From positions 1 through 42,885 of the forward strand of contig JAKIUC010000037.1 in the NCBI GenBank assembly GCA_021647785.1: a stretch of DNA of 42,885 nucleotides, written 5' to 3'. Below the pieces are notes generated by a model. The model did no database searches and was not told the origin of the DNA. It saw only the letters and a program-made list of their open reading frames with translations. Both the position numbers and the translations under genes were made by a program. This document shows positions 18,883-25,521 of the stretch, piece by piece (positions within the stretch are counted from its first letter, which is position 1; each line of letters starts with the position of its first letter). The DNA comes from Melioribacteraceae bacterium (lineage in GTDB: Bacteria; Bacteroidota; Ignavibacteria; Ignavibacteriales; Melioribacteraceae).

Positions 18883-19656
18883 TTAAAACGCTAATGAAAG
18901 TGAAACCAATGGAGTACTATTTAAAAATGGAGTTACTTCATTTTGTTTATGCAAATCTGTTACAAACTTTCCTGTAAAATACCCAATCATTGCACCGAGA
19001 AAAACATCTGATGTCCAATGGTGATTCTGGTAAACACGAGATGCTGCTGTTAATAGTGCTGGAATAAATGCTGCTACTTTTAGAGCATCATTATTAGTAT
19101 TTGCTGCTAACACAGTTGATAGCGAAAAAGCTATGGTTGTATGCCCCGAAGGATGCGACCAATTTGAATCACTAAATGAGAAAGGAGAATAGGAAGTTGA
19201 AGGCAAACCAGTATTAGGTCGTGAACGTCCAAAAATAATTTTCAATCCACCAGTAATAGTAGCTGAGTAGAAGAACGATTGTCCAATTTCAAATCCAAGT
19301 TTTTTAGTTTTGGTATCATTCGATGTATAGCCGTGGATTAGCAGAAGTCCGCTTAAAGCAATAGATGGAATTGGTTCACCCCAATATCGCCCAGCTTCCA
19401 TAAGCCAATTCTTCTGGTTTGAATTAATATTTGCAACCTCATCTTTTATAGAATCATCAAATTGCATTATGCCAAAAGTAGTAACGGCAATTAAACCAAA
19501 TGTGATAAAATCATTTTTATCCCAACTAGCAGGAGCAGAATAGTAATCCCCAGTTTCAGACCAGAATTGTTTCCAATCATAATTATTTTGTGAATGGACT
19601 AATATTGGAAATAATAACATCACAATAAATAATCTGTATATATATAATTTTCTCAT
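18883..19656 (-). CDS. PAP2-family phosphatase
   Basis: A 257-residue membrane-associated acid phosphatase of the PAP2 superfamily, with an N-terminal signal or membrane segment (MLLFPILVHSQ). All three active-site motifs are intact: K139-X6-R146-P147 (KIIFGRSRP), P169-S170-G171-H172 (HPSGHT) and S206-R207-X5-H213-X3-D217 (SRVYQNHHWTSD). Likely substrates are undecaprenyl pyrophosphate or phosphatidate/lipid A phosphates on the periplasmic side. The reading frame could start further upstream at 19902, but the added 82 residues translate a dispersed repeat, so the ATG at 19656 is chosen. It is preceded by AGGTAAACAT, which itself belongs to the repeat. Confidence 0.85.
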   Translation of the reverse strand: MRKLYIYRLFIVMLLFPILVHSQNNYDWKQFWSETGDYYSAPASWDKNDFITFGLIAVTTFGIMQFDDSIKDEVANINSNQKNWLMEAGRYWGEPIPSIALSGLLLIHGYTSNDTKTKKLGFEIGQSFFYSATITGGLKIIFGRSRPNTGLPSTSYSPFSFSDSNWSHPSGHTTIAFSLSTVLAANTNNDALKVAAFIPALLTAASRVYQNHHWTSDVFLGAMIGYFTGKFVTDLHKQNEVTPFLNSTPLVSLSLAF

Positions 19657-19738
19657 ATGTTTACCTGTTCCGTCCTGCCCCGTCCTGTTCCGCTCTTTTT
19701 GCGGAATCTTTTTGCGGGGTCTTTTGCGGAATAATTTG
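19653..19738 (-). repeat. Dispersed 86-bp repeat, copy 1
   Basis: Read on the minus strand, this segment matches 28933-29018 (plus strand) at 84 of 86 positions. The left part has three blocks of the form YYCCGC followed by AAAAGA or AAAAAGA; the right part has GGAA, GGGG and GGAA blocks separated by CAGGAC or AGGAC. The two halves pair block by block (TTCC/GGAA, CCCC/GGGG, TTCCGC/GCGGAA) with purine-rich internal loops. Its last bases, AGGTAAACATATGA, include the start codon of the PAP2 gene. The adjoining 19739-19861 continues with other repeat remnants, including a 21-base motif at 19810-19830 that recurs at 28818-28838. Confidence 0.9.
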
Positions 19739-19861
19739 CATGTCATTGCGAATTCCGCTTTTTGGGATGAAGCTCTGTAAGAATCCTCACAGGACAATCT
19801 GTAAAAATCCTCCGTGGGAGTCTCACAGACAATGGCATCCTTAAAGGAGAACTCGTCCAGA

Positions 19862-20209
19862 TTATTTTGAAGATGTATAATGAATAATTTCAGCTTTCTC
19901 AATTGTGATTAAACCACCATTGTTTGCTCTCTCAAAAATATCTTTAATTGATGGAATAAAATCATCAATTTTTTTTTCATCATCAACAATTTCAATAACA
20001 AGAGGCATATCATCCGAGAGTGCAAATATTTTTGAAGTATGAATAACACTATTTTTCCCAAAACCCATTATTCCCTTGTAAACAGTGGCTCCTGCAAGAT
20101 TAGCTTTGCGTGCAGTTGTAACAATTTTTTCATAAACATTTACACTTCCTATTTTATCAGACTCGCCGATAAAAATTCTAAGTAGTTTTGCATTTCTAAA
20201 ATTTTCCAT
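19862..20209 (-). CDS. DUF190-family protein
   Basis: A 115-residue cytoplasmic protein of the DUF190 family, which has a PII-like ferredoxin fold: LLRIFIGESDKIGSVNVYEK, the central AGATVYKGIMGFGKNSVIHT, and SDDMPLVIEIVDDEKKIDDF. Family members are commonly encoded beside CrcB fluoride channels, as here, but their biochemical role is not settled. The ATG at 20209 is preferred over an in-frame TTG at 20215 because a GGAG Shine-Dalgarno sequence lies six bases before it. It follows the crcB stop by 19 bases, so the two genes are probably one minus-strand operon. Confidence 0.85.
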   Translation of the reverse strand: MENFRNAKLLRIFIGESDKIGSVNVYEKIVTTARKANLAGATVYKGIMGFGKNSVIHTSKIFALSDDMPLVIEIVDDEKKIDDFIPSIKDIFERANNGGLITIEKAEIIHYTSSK

Positions 20210-20228
20210 TTGCAACTCCGTAATTAAA

Positions 20229-20594
20229 TTACTTAGTAATTAAGTAGCCTATATATATGCCTACTATGGTTAATATAACATTCGCAAATATATTTAGACC
20301 AGCTAATAAAAATTCTGTATTTTTAAAAAGATTAAATGTTTCCAAAGAGAAAGTTGAAAATGTAGTTAATCCACCACAAAAACCTACACCAATAAAGAGC
20401 TTAATAGAGATACTCAGATTTCCTCTTTCATCAAATCCAAAAATTAAAACACCAAGTATTATACTTCCAATAATGTTTACAGCCAATGTTCCGTAGGGGA
20501 AAAATATTGGAAGAACTTTTGCAATATAGTTTGATAGCCAATAACGTAGCCCTCCACCTAAGCCAGCACCTACTGCAACAATTAAAAAATTCAT
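20229..20594 (-). CDS. crcB: CrcB/Fluc fluoride ion channel
   Basis: A 121-residue four-helix membrane protein of the CrcB/Fluc family, which forms a dual-topology dimeric fluoride exporter. Signature stretches are GAGLGGGLRYWLS near the N-terminus, YGTLAVNIIGSIILGVL (the Asn lines the pore in characterised homologues), and GFCGGLTTFSTFSLET with the conserved Phe/Ser/Thr track. It is first in a two-gene minus-strand unit with the DUF190 gene. The ATG at 20594 has GCGGG upstream; a TTG at 20606 is possible. I looked for a fluoride riboswitch in its 5' region and did not see one. Confidence 0.9.
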   Translation of the reverse strand: MNFLIVAVGAGLGGGLRYWLSNYIAKVLPIFFPYGTLAVNIIGSIILGVLIFGFDERGNLSISIKLFIGVGFCGGLTTFSTFSLETFNLFKNTEFLLAGLNIFANVILTIVGIYIGYLITK

Positions 20595-20713
20595 CAAAAC
20601 CCGCAATTGATTAATTAAAAATCCAATTTACTAAATTCGATTGAATAATGGATAACTCATTATTTTAGAAAATACTAATGTTGTGTCAAGTATATAATGA
20701 TGTATAAAAATCC

Positions 20714-20805
20714 CTCACCCCAACCCTCTCCCAAAGGGAGAGGGAGTAAAAGCCCCTCTCTTTTTAAGAGAGGGGTTGTCCGTAAGACTCCTTTGGAGGG
20801 GTGAG
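20714..20805. repeat. Nested palindromic repeat forming a three-way junction
   Basis: An outer stem pairs CTCACCCC (20714-20721) with GGGGTGAG (20798-20805). Inside it are two perfect hairpins: CCCTCTCCC/GGGAGAGGG (20724-20732 with 20736-20744, three-base loop) and CCCCTCTCTT/AAGAGAGGGG (20753-20762 with 20766-20775, three-base loop). The segment 20778-20798 belongs to the same motif family as 19810-19830 and 28818-28838. It fills most of the 340-base gap between crcB and the divergent DUF4097 gene. The rest of that gap shows no gene. Confidence 0.85.
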
Positions 20806-20934
20806 TTCAAAAGATATACGACACTACAAACTTGACACGACACTAGTATAAAAATACTATTACGAAAATACTTGTAACTAATTTAATTTTAATTAGTCTA
20901 AAACAGGGTGCAATAATTATAAATGGAGTAAACT

Positions 20935-21852
20935 ATGAAAGCTTTACAAGAAACTACAAAATTCTTTTTAATCTCAATTTTTACAATTGCAGGATTACTA
21001 TTAAATTCGATTGATGTAATTGCGGGCGGGAATGTTTTATACGAAAGGAACTATTCCGTAAAATTAAATGAGGCACTATCGGTAAAAGTTAGTGCTGCTG
21101 ATGTTGAAATAGTTGGGTGGGATAAAAATGAAGTACTTATTATTGTTGAAGGGAAAGAGTCTATAAAAGAAAAATATGATTTTAGTTTTTCATATAAAGG
21201 GGGCTTTGTTGAAATAATTGCAGAGAGAAAATCGAGTTGGAGTCTTTGGAGTAGTTCAAACGGTTTTCGCGTTAAAGTTAAGGTGCCTACTGAGTTTAAT
21301 CCGGAGGTGAAAACATCTGGTGGTGATATAGAAATAAAAGATATTATTGGAAAAATAGCACTTAAAACTTCGGGAGGAGATATTGAAATAGAAAATTCAA
21401 AAGGTAATTTAGTTGCTAAAACTTCTGGGGGTGATATAGAACTAAATGAGTTTGTAGGAAGTTCTACATTAAAAACATCCGGCGGAGATATTGATGTGAA
21501 ACAAGCTGAGGGTAGTGTTGAAGCAAAAACTTCCGGAGGTGATGTTGATTTGATTGTTAATAGCGGCAAGGTTAATGCTGGAACAAGTGGTGGCGATATT
21601 TCTCTAAAATATAATGGCATAAACGAAGGTGTTGAGTTAAAGACTTCAGGTGGTAGTATTTCGGTTCTGTTACCGAGTGATTTTTCAGCCGATGTTTACT
21701 TGAAAACTTCTGGCGGCAGTATTAAAAATAATTTCTCCTCAAAAAAAATAAGAGAGGCTAGTAAATCAAAATTTGAAGGGAAGTACAATAATGGCGGGGT
21801 TCTATTTAGTGCGAAAACATCTGGTGGTTCAATTTATATAAATGAGAAATAA
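20935..21852 (+). CDS. DUF4097-family beta-strand repeat protein
   Basis: A 305-residue exported protein: residues 1-30 are a signal peptide, and the rest is a DUF4097-type stack of short beta-strand repeats. From about residue 120, nine or ten units of 17-22 residues repeat the core TSGGDI or TSGGSI (for example ALKTSGGDIEIENSKGN), so the chain should form a right-handed beta-solenoid or bactofilin-like stack. The repeats are degenerate at the DNA level, so this is not a recent tandem expansion. Relatives are often called putative adhesins, with little direct evidence. A GGAG Shine-Dalgarno sequence (20925-20928) supports the ATG. The gene stands alone, flanked by repeat-rich spacers. Confidence 0.85.
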   Translation: MKALQETTKFFLISIFTIAGLLLNSIDVIAGGNVLYERNYSVKLNEALSVKVSAADVEIVGWDKNEVLIIVEGKESIKEKYDFSFSYKGGFVEIIAERKSSWSLWSSSNGFRVKVKVPTEFNPEVKTSGGDIEIKDIIGKIALKTSGGDIEIENSKGNLVAKTSGGDIELNEFVGSSTLKTSGGDIDVKQAEGSVEAKTSGGDVDLIVNSGKVNAGTSGGDISLKYNGINEGVELKTSGGSISVLLPSDFSADVYLKTSGGSIKNNFSSKKIREASKSKFEGKYNNGGVLFSAKTSGGSIYINEK

Positions 21853-21939
21853 GTTTGGTTAAAAAGTGGAAGTCGAAAGTCGTGAATCGAAAGTTTTGAA
21901 TTGTAAATGTGAAGAACCATTTTGATATATTTTTTTTTG

Positions 21940-22036
21940 ATGCGGGTTTCAGAGTTACGAGTTGCATGTTGCGGGGTATTAAAAATATTATTTTGGTGTA
22001 TATACAAACAACTCGAAACCCGTAACCCGCACCCAT
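21940..22036. repeat. Imperfect inverted repeat
   Basis: The left arm at about 21942-21963 (GCGGGTTTCAGAGTTACGAG, then TTG) is matched by the inverted right arm at 22009-22030 (CAACTCGAAACCCGTAACCC, then GC), with shuffled but related words. It lies in the 290-base spacer between the DUF4097 gene and the 79-residue gene. The remainder of that spacer shows no gene. Confidence 0.6.
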
Positions 22037-22142
22037 CAAATAAAAATGGAATGCTTATTAAAACATTCCCAATTTTTCTCTAATCATTTCGTTGTATAAA
22101 TCTATTCTTATCGGTAATTTTAAAAATCTATTTGGAGCAAAT

Positions 22143-22382
22143 ATGAAAATTGATTGGGAAGAGTTTATGGATCGCCAGTTAAATGTAACAATGAATGAAA
22201 ATTATGGCGTTGTTTATGGGACTAAAAAAGAGGATGAACCAGCATTTTTTGAAATTGTATTTAAAACTGGAAAACTAATTAAAGTTTTTGAAGAAGGGCT
22301 TTTGCTTGAAGCTGTGCGGGAAGGGCAACTCTATAAAACATTTATTCCACACGCATCAATTAAATCGGTTGATATATTTTAA
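22143..22382 (+). CDS. Small conserved-looking hypothetical protein
   Basis: A 79-residue acidic cytoplasmic protein with no signal peptide or membrane segment, beginning MKIDWEEFMDRQLNVTMNEN. It looks like a small beta-rich fold (YGVVYGTKKEDEPAFFEIVF, then LYKTFIPHASIKSVDIF). I do not recognise a family. The ATG at 22143 has GGAG six bases upstream (22134-22137), so the longer frame from 22092 is not used. It ends four bases before the type IX plug gene and is likely translated with it. Confidence 0.6.
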   Translation: MKIDWEEFMDRQLNVTMNENYGVVYGTKKEDEPAFFEIVFKTGKLIKVFEEGLLLEAVREGQLYKTFIPHASIKSVDIF

Positions 22383-22386
22383 AAAT

Positions 22387-23601
22387 ATGAAAACAATAAT
22401 TTTATTAATTTTAATCTCCTTTGTTACAATTATTGCAGAGGATGATTACGAGATAAAGTCGCTTCGAGTTTATCAAGCAGAGGATGAAACATCATTTCCA
22501 ATATCCACTTTTGGTTCAAAAATATCAATTTCGTTTGATATAAAATCTGACGATACTCCCACGTGGGAAATCCTTTTTCGATTATGTGATAAAAATTGGG
22601 AACCATACGAGAATAACATACTTATTGATGAAATGTATAATACCGAAAGAAATCTTTGGTTTGATGTACTCCCATTTAGAGGTGATAGAGCCAGATATCA
22701 TTATAAAGGTTCATTCCCAAATGATAATGTGAAATTCCCATTCTCCGGTAAGTGGAGGTTCTTTATTCAAGATGCATTTGATTCTGATATTATTTATGGT
22801 GAGGGAAAATTTTATGTTGTAAATGAAGTGGCAATTAATCTAAAAATACGTTTAACAAAAGAGAGGCTTGAAGGAACTAACTCTGACCCCGCTGTTTTTG
22901 GTGAAGTATTTAATATAAAAGTATCGGCAGATTTGACTGATACTCTCTTTGCTGATAGAATTCAGGAAGTTGAAATTATTGAAAATAAAAAAATAGAGTT
23001 TCCAATTACAATAGATAAAAGTTATGATAATGAATATAGATATTACGAAATTGATGATGTTAATTCTTATTCATTTTTTGTAAAAGATATTCAACCAGGC
23101 GGAGCTTATCGTCAAGTAAATTTAATGAGTAGAACAAAGCACTCGCCCCCTAAAACTCAAGCTCACTTTGATGGTATTGAAACTTCAAATAAATTTAAGC
23201 CAAGTGGAAGAGATTTTTTTGGCGGGTCGAAGTTAAAGGATTACAAAGATGAATATTCTGAATATATGGATGTTGAGTTTTTCTTACGCCCGCCGCAAGG
23301 ATATTATCAAAACATATTTATAGTTGGGGCATTTACCGATTGGGATTTTTATCCGGAATTTATGATGCAAGAAAAGGACGGAATATTTTCAGCAACAGTT
23401 GAGCTTAAACGAGGTATTTATGATTATCAATATGTGGTTGTTGATGTAATAAATAATTATATCGAAAATATTAATTGGCTTGAATTGGAAGGTAATAGTT
23501 GGTACACAAAGAGAGAATATTATATTTTTTTATTTTATGAAGATGATGAAATTGGCGGTTATGATAAAATAATTGCTTATAAAAAAATACGGAGTAATTA
23601 G
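22387..23601 (+). CDS. Type IX secretion system plug protein (DUF5103 family)
   Basis: A 404-residue exported protein with a short signal peptide (MKTIILLILISFVTIIAEDD). It has the family features of DUF5103, now named type IX secretion system plug protein: YEIKSLRVYQAEDETSFPIS at the mature N-terminus, WEILFRLCDKNWEPYENNIL, an immunoglobulin-like middle and a C-terminal half with FLRPPQGYYQNIFIVGAFTDW. In characterised systems the plug closes the periplasmic side of the SprA translocon. The ATG at 22387 gives a proper signal peptide; the longer frame from 22288 overlaps the previous gene and is rejected. It fits the type IX cargo proteins elsewhere in the window. The oxidoreductase gene follows after two bases. 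Confidence 0.8.
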   Translation: MKTIILLILISFVTIIAEDDYEIKSLRVYQAEDETSFPISTFGSKISISFDIKSDDTPTWEILFRLCDKNWEPYENNILIDEMYNTERNLWFDVLPFRGDRARYHYKGSFPNDNVKFPFSGKWRFFIQDAFDSDIIYGEGKFYVVNEVAINLKIRLTKERLEGTNSDPAVFGEVFNIKVSADLTDTLFADRIQEVEIIENKKIEFPITIDKSYDNEYRYYEIDDVNSYSFFVKDIQPGGAYRQVNLMSRTKHSPPKTQAHFDGIETSNKFKPSGRDFFGGSKLKDYKDEYSEYMDVEFFLRPPQGYYQNIFIVGAFTDWDFYPEFMMQEKDGIFSATVELKRGIYDYQYVVVDVINNYIENINWLELEGNSWYTKREYYIFLFYEDDEIGGYDKIIAYKKIRSN

Positions 23602-23603
23602 GA

Positions 23604-24593
23604 ATGGCGGAAGTAAAGATTGGCGTTGTGGGAACCGGATATTTGGGAAAATTGCACACAAAATTAATTAGAGGTGTTGAAGGTGCAAATTTAATAGGCA
23701 TTTACGATAAGAATTTAGCCACAGCAGAACTAACCGCTGCAGAATTTAAAACTAATGCTTTTACTGAATTGGATGAACTGCTTAACTTAATTGATGCTGT
23801 TATTATTGTTGCTTCAACTAAGGCACATTACGAACTTGTAAAAATTGCTTTAGAAAAAAATGTTAATGTATTTGTCGAGAAGCCAATAACATCCGAAATT
23901 TGGGAAGCTGAAGAGATTGTAAAACTTGCAGACGAGAAAAATCTTAAACTGCAAGTTGGGCATATTGAACGTTTTAATAGTGCTTTGGTTTCGCTGGAAA
24001 AATATAATATGGACCCAATGTTTATTCAAACGGATAGACTTGCACAATTTAATCCGCGTGGTACTGATGTTGCAGTTGTGCTCGATTTAATGATTCATGA
24101 TATAGATATAATTTTAAGCCTTGTAAAAAGTGAAGTAAAACATATTAGTGCAAGTGGCGTAAACGTGGTATCCGATAGTTTGGATATTGCAAATGCTCGT
24201 ATCGAATTTGAAAATGGTGCAGTTGCAAATGTTACTGCAAGCAGAATATCGCAGAAGAAAATGAGAAAAATGAGAATATTCCAGCGTGATGCTTATATTG
24301 CAATAGATTTTAATTCGGGAGTTTCTGAAATATTCCGACTTGTTGCACCGGATGATAAAAGTCTTGAACATTTTATCTCTTTCGGCGAGATGGGAGTCGG
24401 TGAAAATAAGAAAGCAGTTATTTACGAGCAGCCCGAGCAGAAAGAAATTAATGCTCTCAAATATGAACAAGAGCTATTTATAGATGCAATTTTGAAAGAT
24501 GAAACTCCAGTAGTCTCTGGGAAAGATGGATTACGTGCACTTAAAGTTGCTGAAATGATAATCCAAAAAATTGAAAAATCGAAAATGTTATGA
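23604..24593 (+). CDS. Gfo/Idh/MocA-family NAD(P)-dependent oxidoreductase
   Basis: A 329-residue cytoplasmic oxidoreductase. The Rossmann nucleotide-binding loop G10-X-G12-X-X-G15 (GVVGTGYLG) follows the first strand, and E92-K93-P94 (FVEKPI) provides the conserved catalytic-site lysine of the family. The C-terminal domain carries GHIERFN (119-125) and the catalytic-type IHDIDI. Family members oxidise or reduce sugars, inositols or nucleotide sugars; this small version resembles those encoded near lipopolysaccharide genes, and lptD lies 0.9 kb downstream. The substrate is not readable. It starts two bases after the plug gene stop, so it is probably in that operon. Confidence 0.85.
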   Translation: MAEVKIGVVGTGYLGKLHTKLIRGVEGANLIGIYDKNLATAELTAAEFKTNAFTELDELLNLIDAVIIVASTKAHYELVKIALEKNVNVFVEKPITSEIWEAEEIVKLADEKNLKLQVGHIERFNSALVSLEKYNMDPMFIQTDRLAQFNPRGTDVAVVLDLMIHDIDIILSLVKSEVKHISASGVNVVSDSLDIANARIEFENGAVANVTASRISQKKMRKMRIFQRDAYIAIDFNSGVSEIFRLVAPDDKSLEHFISFGEMGVGENKKAVIYEQPEQKEINALKYEQELFIDAILKDETPVVSGKDGLRALKVAEMIIQKIEKSKML

Positions 24594-24611
24594 AACAAAT
24601 AAAAAAGATTA

Positions 24612-24728
24612 GCCACAAAGACACAAAGGCACGAAGAGAATTGAAGAACAAATAAAAGATTAGCTGCAAGGCACAAAGAGGATATAAAAATAAATGAAAA
24701 ATTCTTCGTGTCTTCGTCTCTTTGTGGC
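24612..24728. repeat. Imperfect inverted repeat, GCCACAAAGACACAAAGGCAC type
   Basis: The left arm (24612-24641, GCCACAAAGACACAAAGGCA onward) pairs with the right arm (24700-24728, ending CTTTGTGGC), about 25 of 29 positions. A further partial copy (GGCACAAAGAGG) lies in the loop. The element ends about 20 bases before the lipoprotein gene and creates an artificial in-frame extension upstream of it. Confidence 0.75.
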
Positions 24729-24747
24729 AGGGAAAGAATATAAACAA

Positions 24748-25344
24748 ATGAAAACAATTCTATTTATTACAATTACTACACTTCTAATTAGCTGTGCGGC
24801 ACAAAGATCAATTGAATATTTAGCAAAGATGAAGTATAAAATTCACTCGGTTACTGATTTTGAGGTGGAGGGAGTTAGCATTGACGGCAAAAGTCAATTA
24901 GGTGATTTTTCCCCAAGTGATTTACTACGGCTTGTTCCAGCTTTTAGCAGAGGGGAGTTGAATGCTTCATTTACATTAAATCTATTAGTGCAGAACCCAA
25001 ACCCAGCAAATGATGCAAATGAAATTTTAGATATAGAAATAACAGCACTACCTTGGGAATTATTTGTTAATGATAATAAAATACTAACTGGAAATATTTC
25101 TGAACCAATCCATTTAAAAGGGAATATCTCTGAAGAAAAAATACCTATCAAAATACATTTCAATGTTTCAGAAATACTTAACAAAGGTAGTGTTAATGAT
25201 TTATTAAAAACTGTGTTAAAATTTGGGGGCAAAAATTCATCCACTTCAAATATAACTCTTTTTGCTCAACCAGAAATAGGGACAATAATTGGTAATATCA
25301 GTACACCCAATCCAATAAAAATTGTTGATTACGAGTTCAGGTGA
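24748..25344 (+). CDS. LEA type 2 (WHy-domain-like) lipoprotein
   Basis: A 198-residue lipoprotein: signal peptide with LLISC, lipidated Cys16. The mature region has the layout of a LEA14/WHy beta-sandwich: DFEVEGVSIDGKSQLGDFSP, then LNASFTLNLLVQNPNPANDA (the 'N-P-N' turn typical of this fold), LDIEITALPWELFVNDNKIL and GNISEEKIPIKIHFNVSEIL. Bacterial members sit in the envelope and are associated with stress or lipid transport, without a firm function. The ATG at 24748 is chosen because the earlier in-frame start at 24694 encodes repeat sequence. It lies between the oxidoreductase and lptD. Confidence 0.75.
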   Translation: MKTILFITITTLLISCAAQRSIEYLAKMKYKIHSVTDFEVEGVSIDGKSQLGDFSPSDLLRLVPAFSRGELNASFTLNLLVQNPNPANDANEILDIEITALPWELFVNDNKILTGNISEPIHLKGNISEEKIPIKIHFNVSEILNKGSVNDLLKTVLKFGGKNSSTSNITLFAQPEIGTIIGNISTPNPIKIVDYEFR

Positions 25345-25521
25345 ATAGGATTTGTTGATTTAGCGATTGAATGATTTAATGATTTTACAAAACAACAAAC
25401 TAATAGCACTTAAATCACCACATCTCCACATCATAAAATCTCCAAATATAAAATCATACAACATCCAATAAAACATTGTAGTATATTTGCCATTACTCTT
25501 TTTAAGACCAAAACAGCATTA

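Noticed and set aside
19657-19902. N-terminal extension of the PAP2 gene
   Set aside because: The added 82 residues are a translated dispersed repeat, and the protein from 19656 already begins with a signal segment.
20595-20700. Fluoride riboswitch upstream of crcB
   Set aside because: I looked for the conserved fluoride-riboswitch core and pseudoknot on the minus strand and saw neither.
21051-21620. Long minus-strand frame opposite the DUF4097 gene
   Set aside because: It is antisense to the repeated TSGGD coding units; the repetitive codons keep the opposite frame open.
21300-21850. CRISPR-like regular repeats
   Set aside because: The regular spacing comes from the coding repeats TSGGDI/TSGGSI of a protein; the DNA repeats are degenerate and there are no spacers.
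24694-24747. N-terminal extension of the LEA-type lipoprotein
   Set aside because: The added residues come from an inverted repeat, and the lipoprotein signal begins at 24748.
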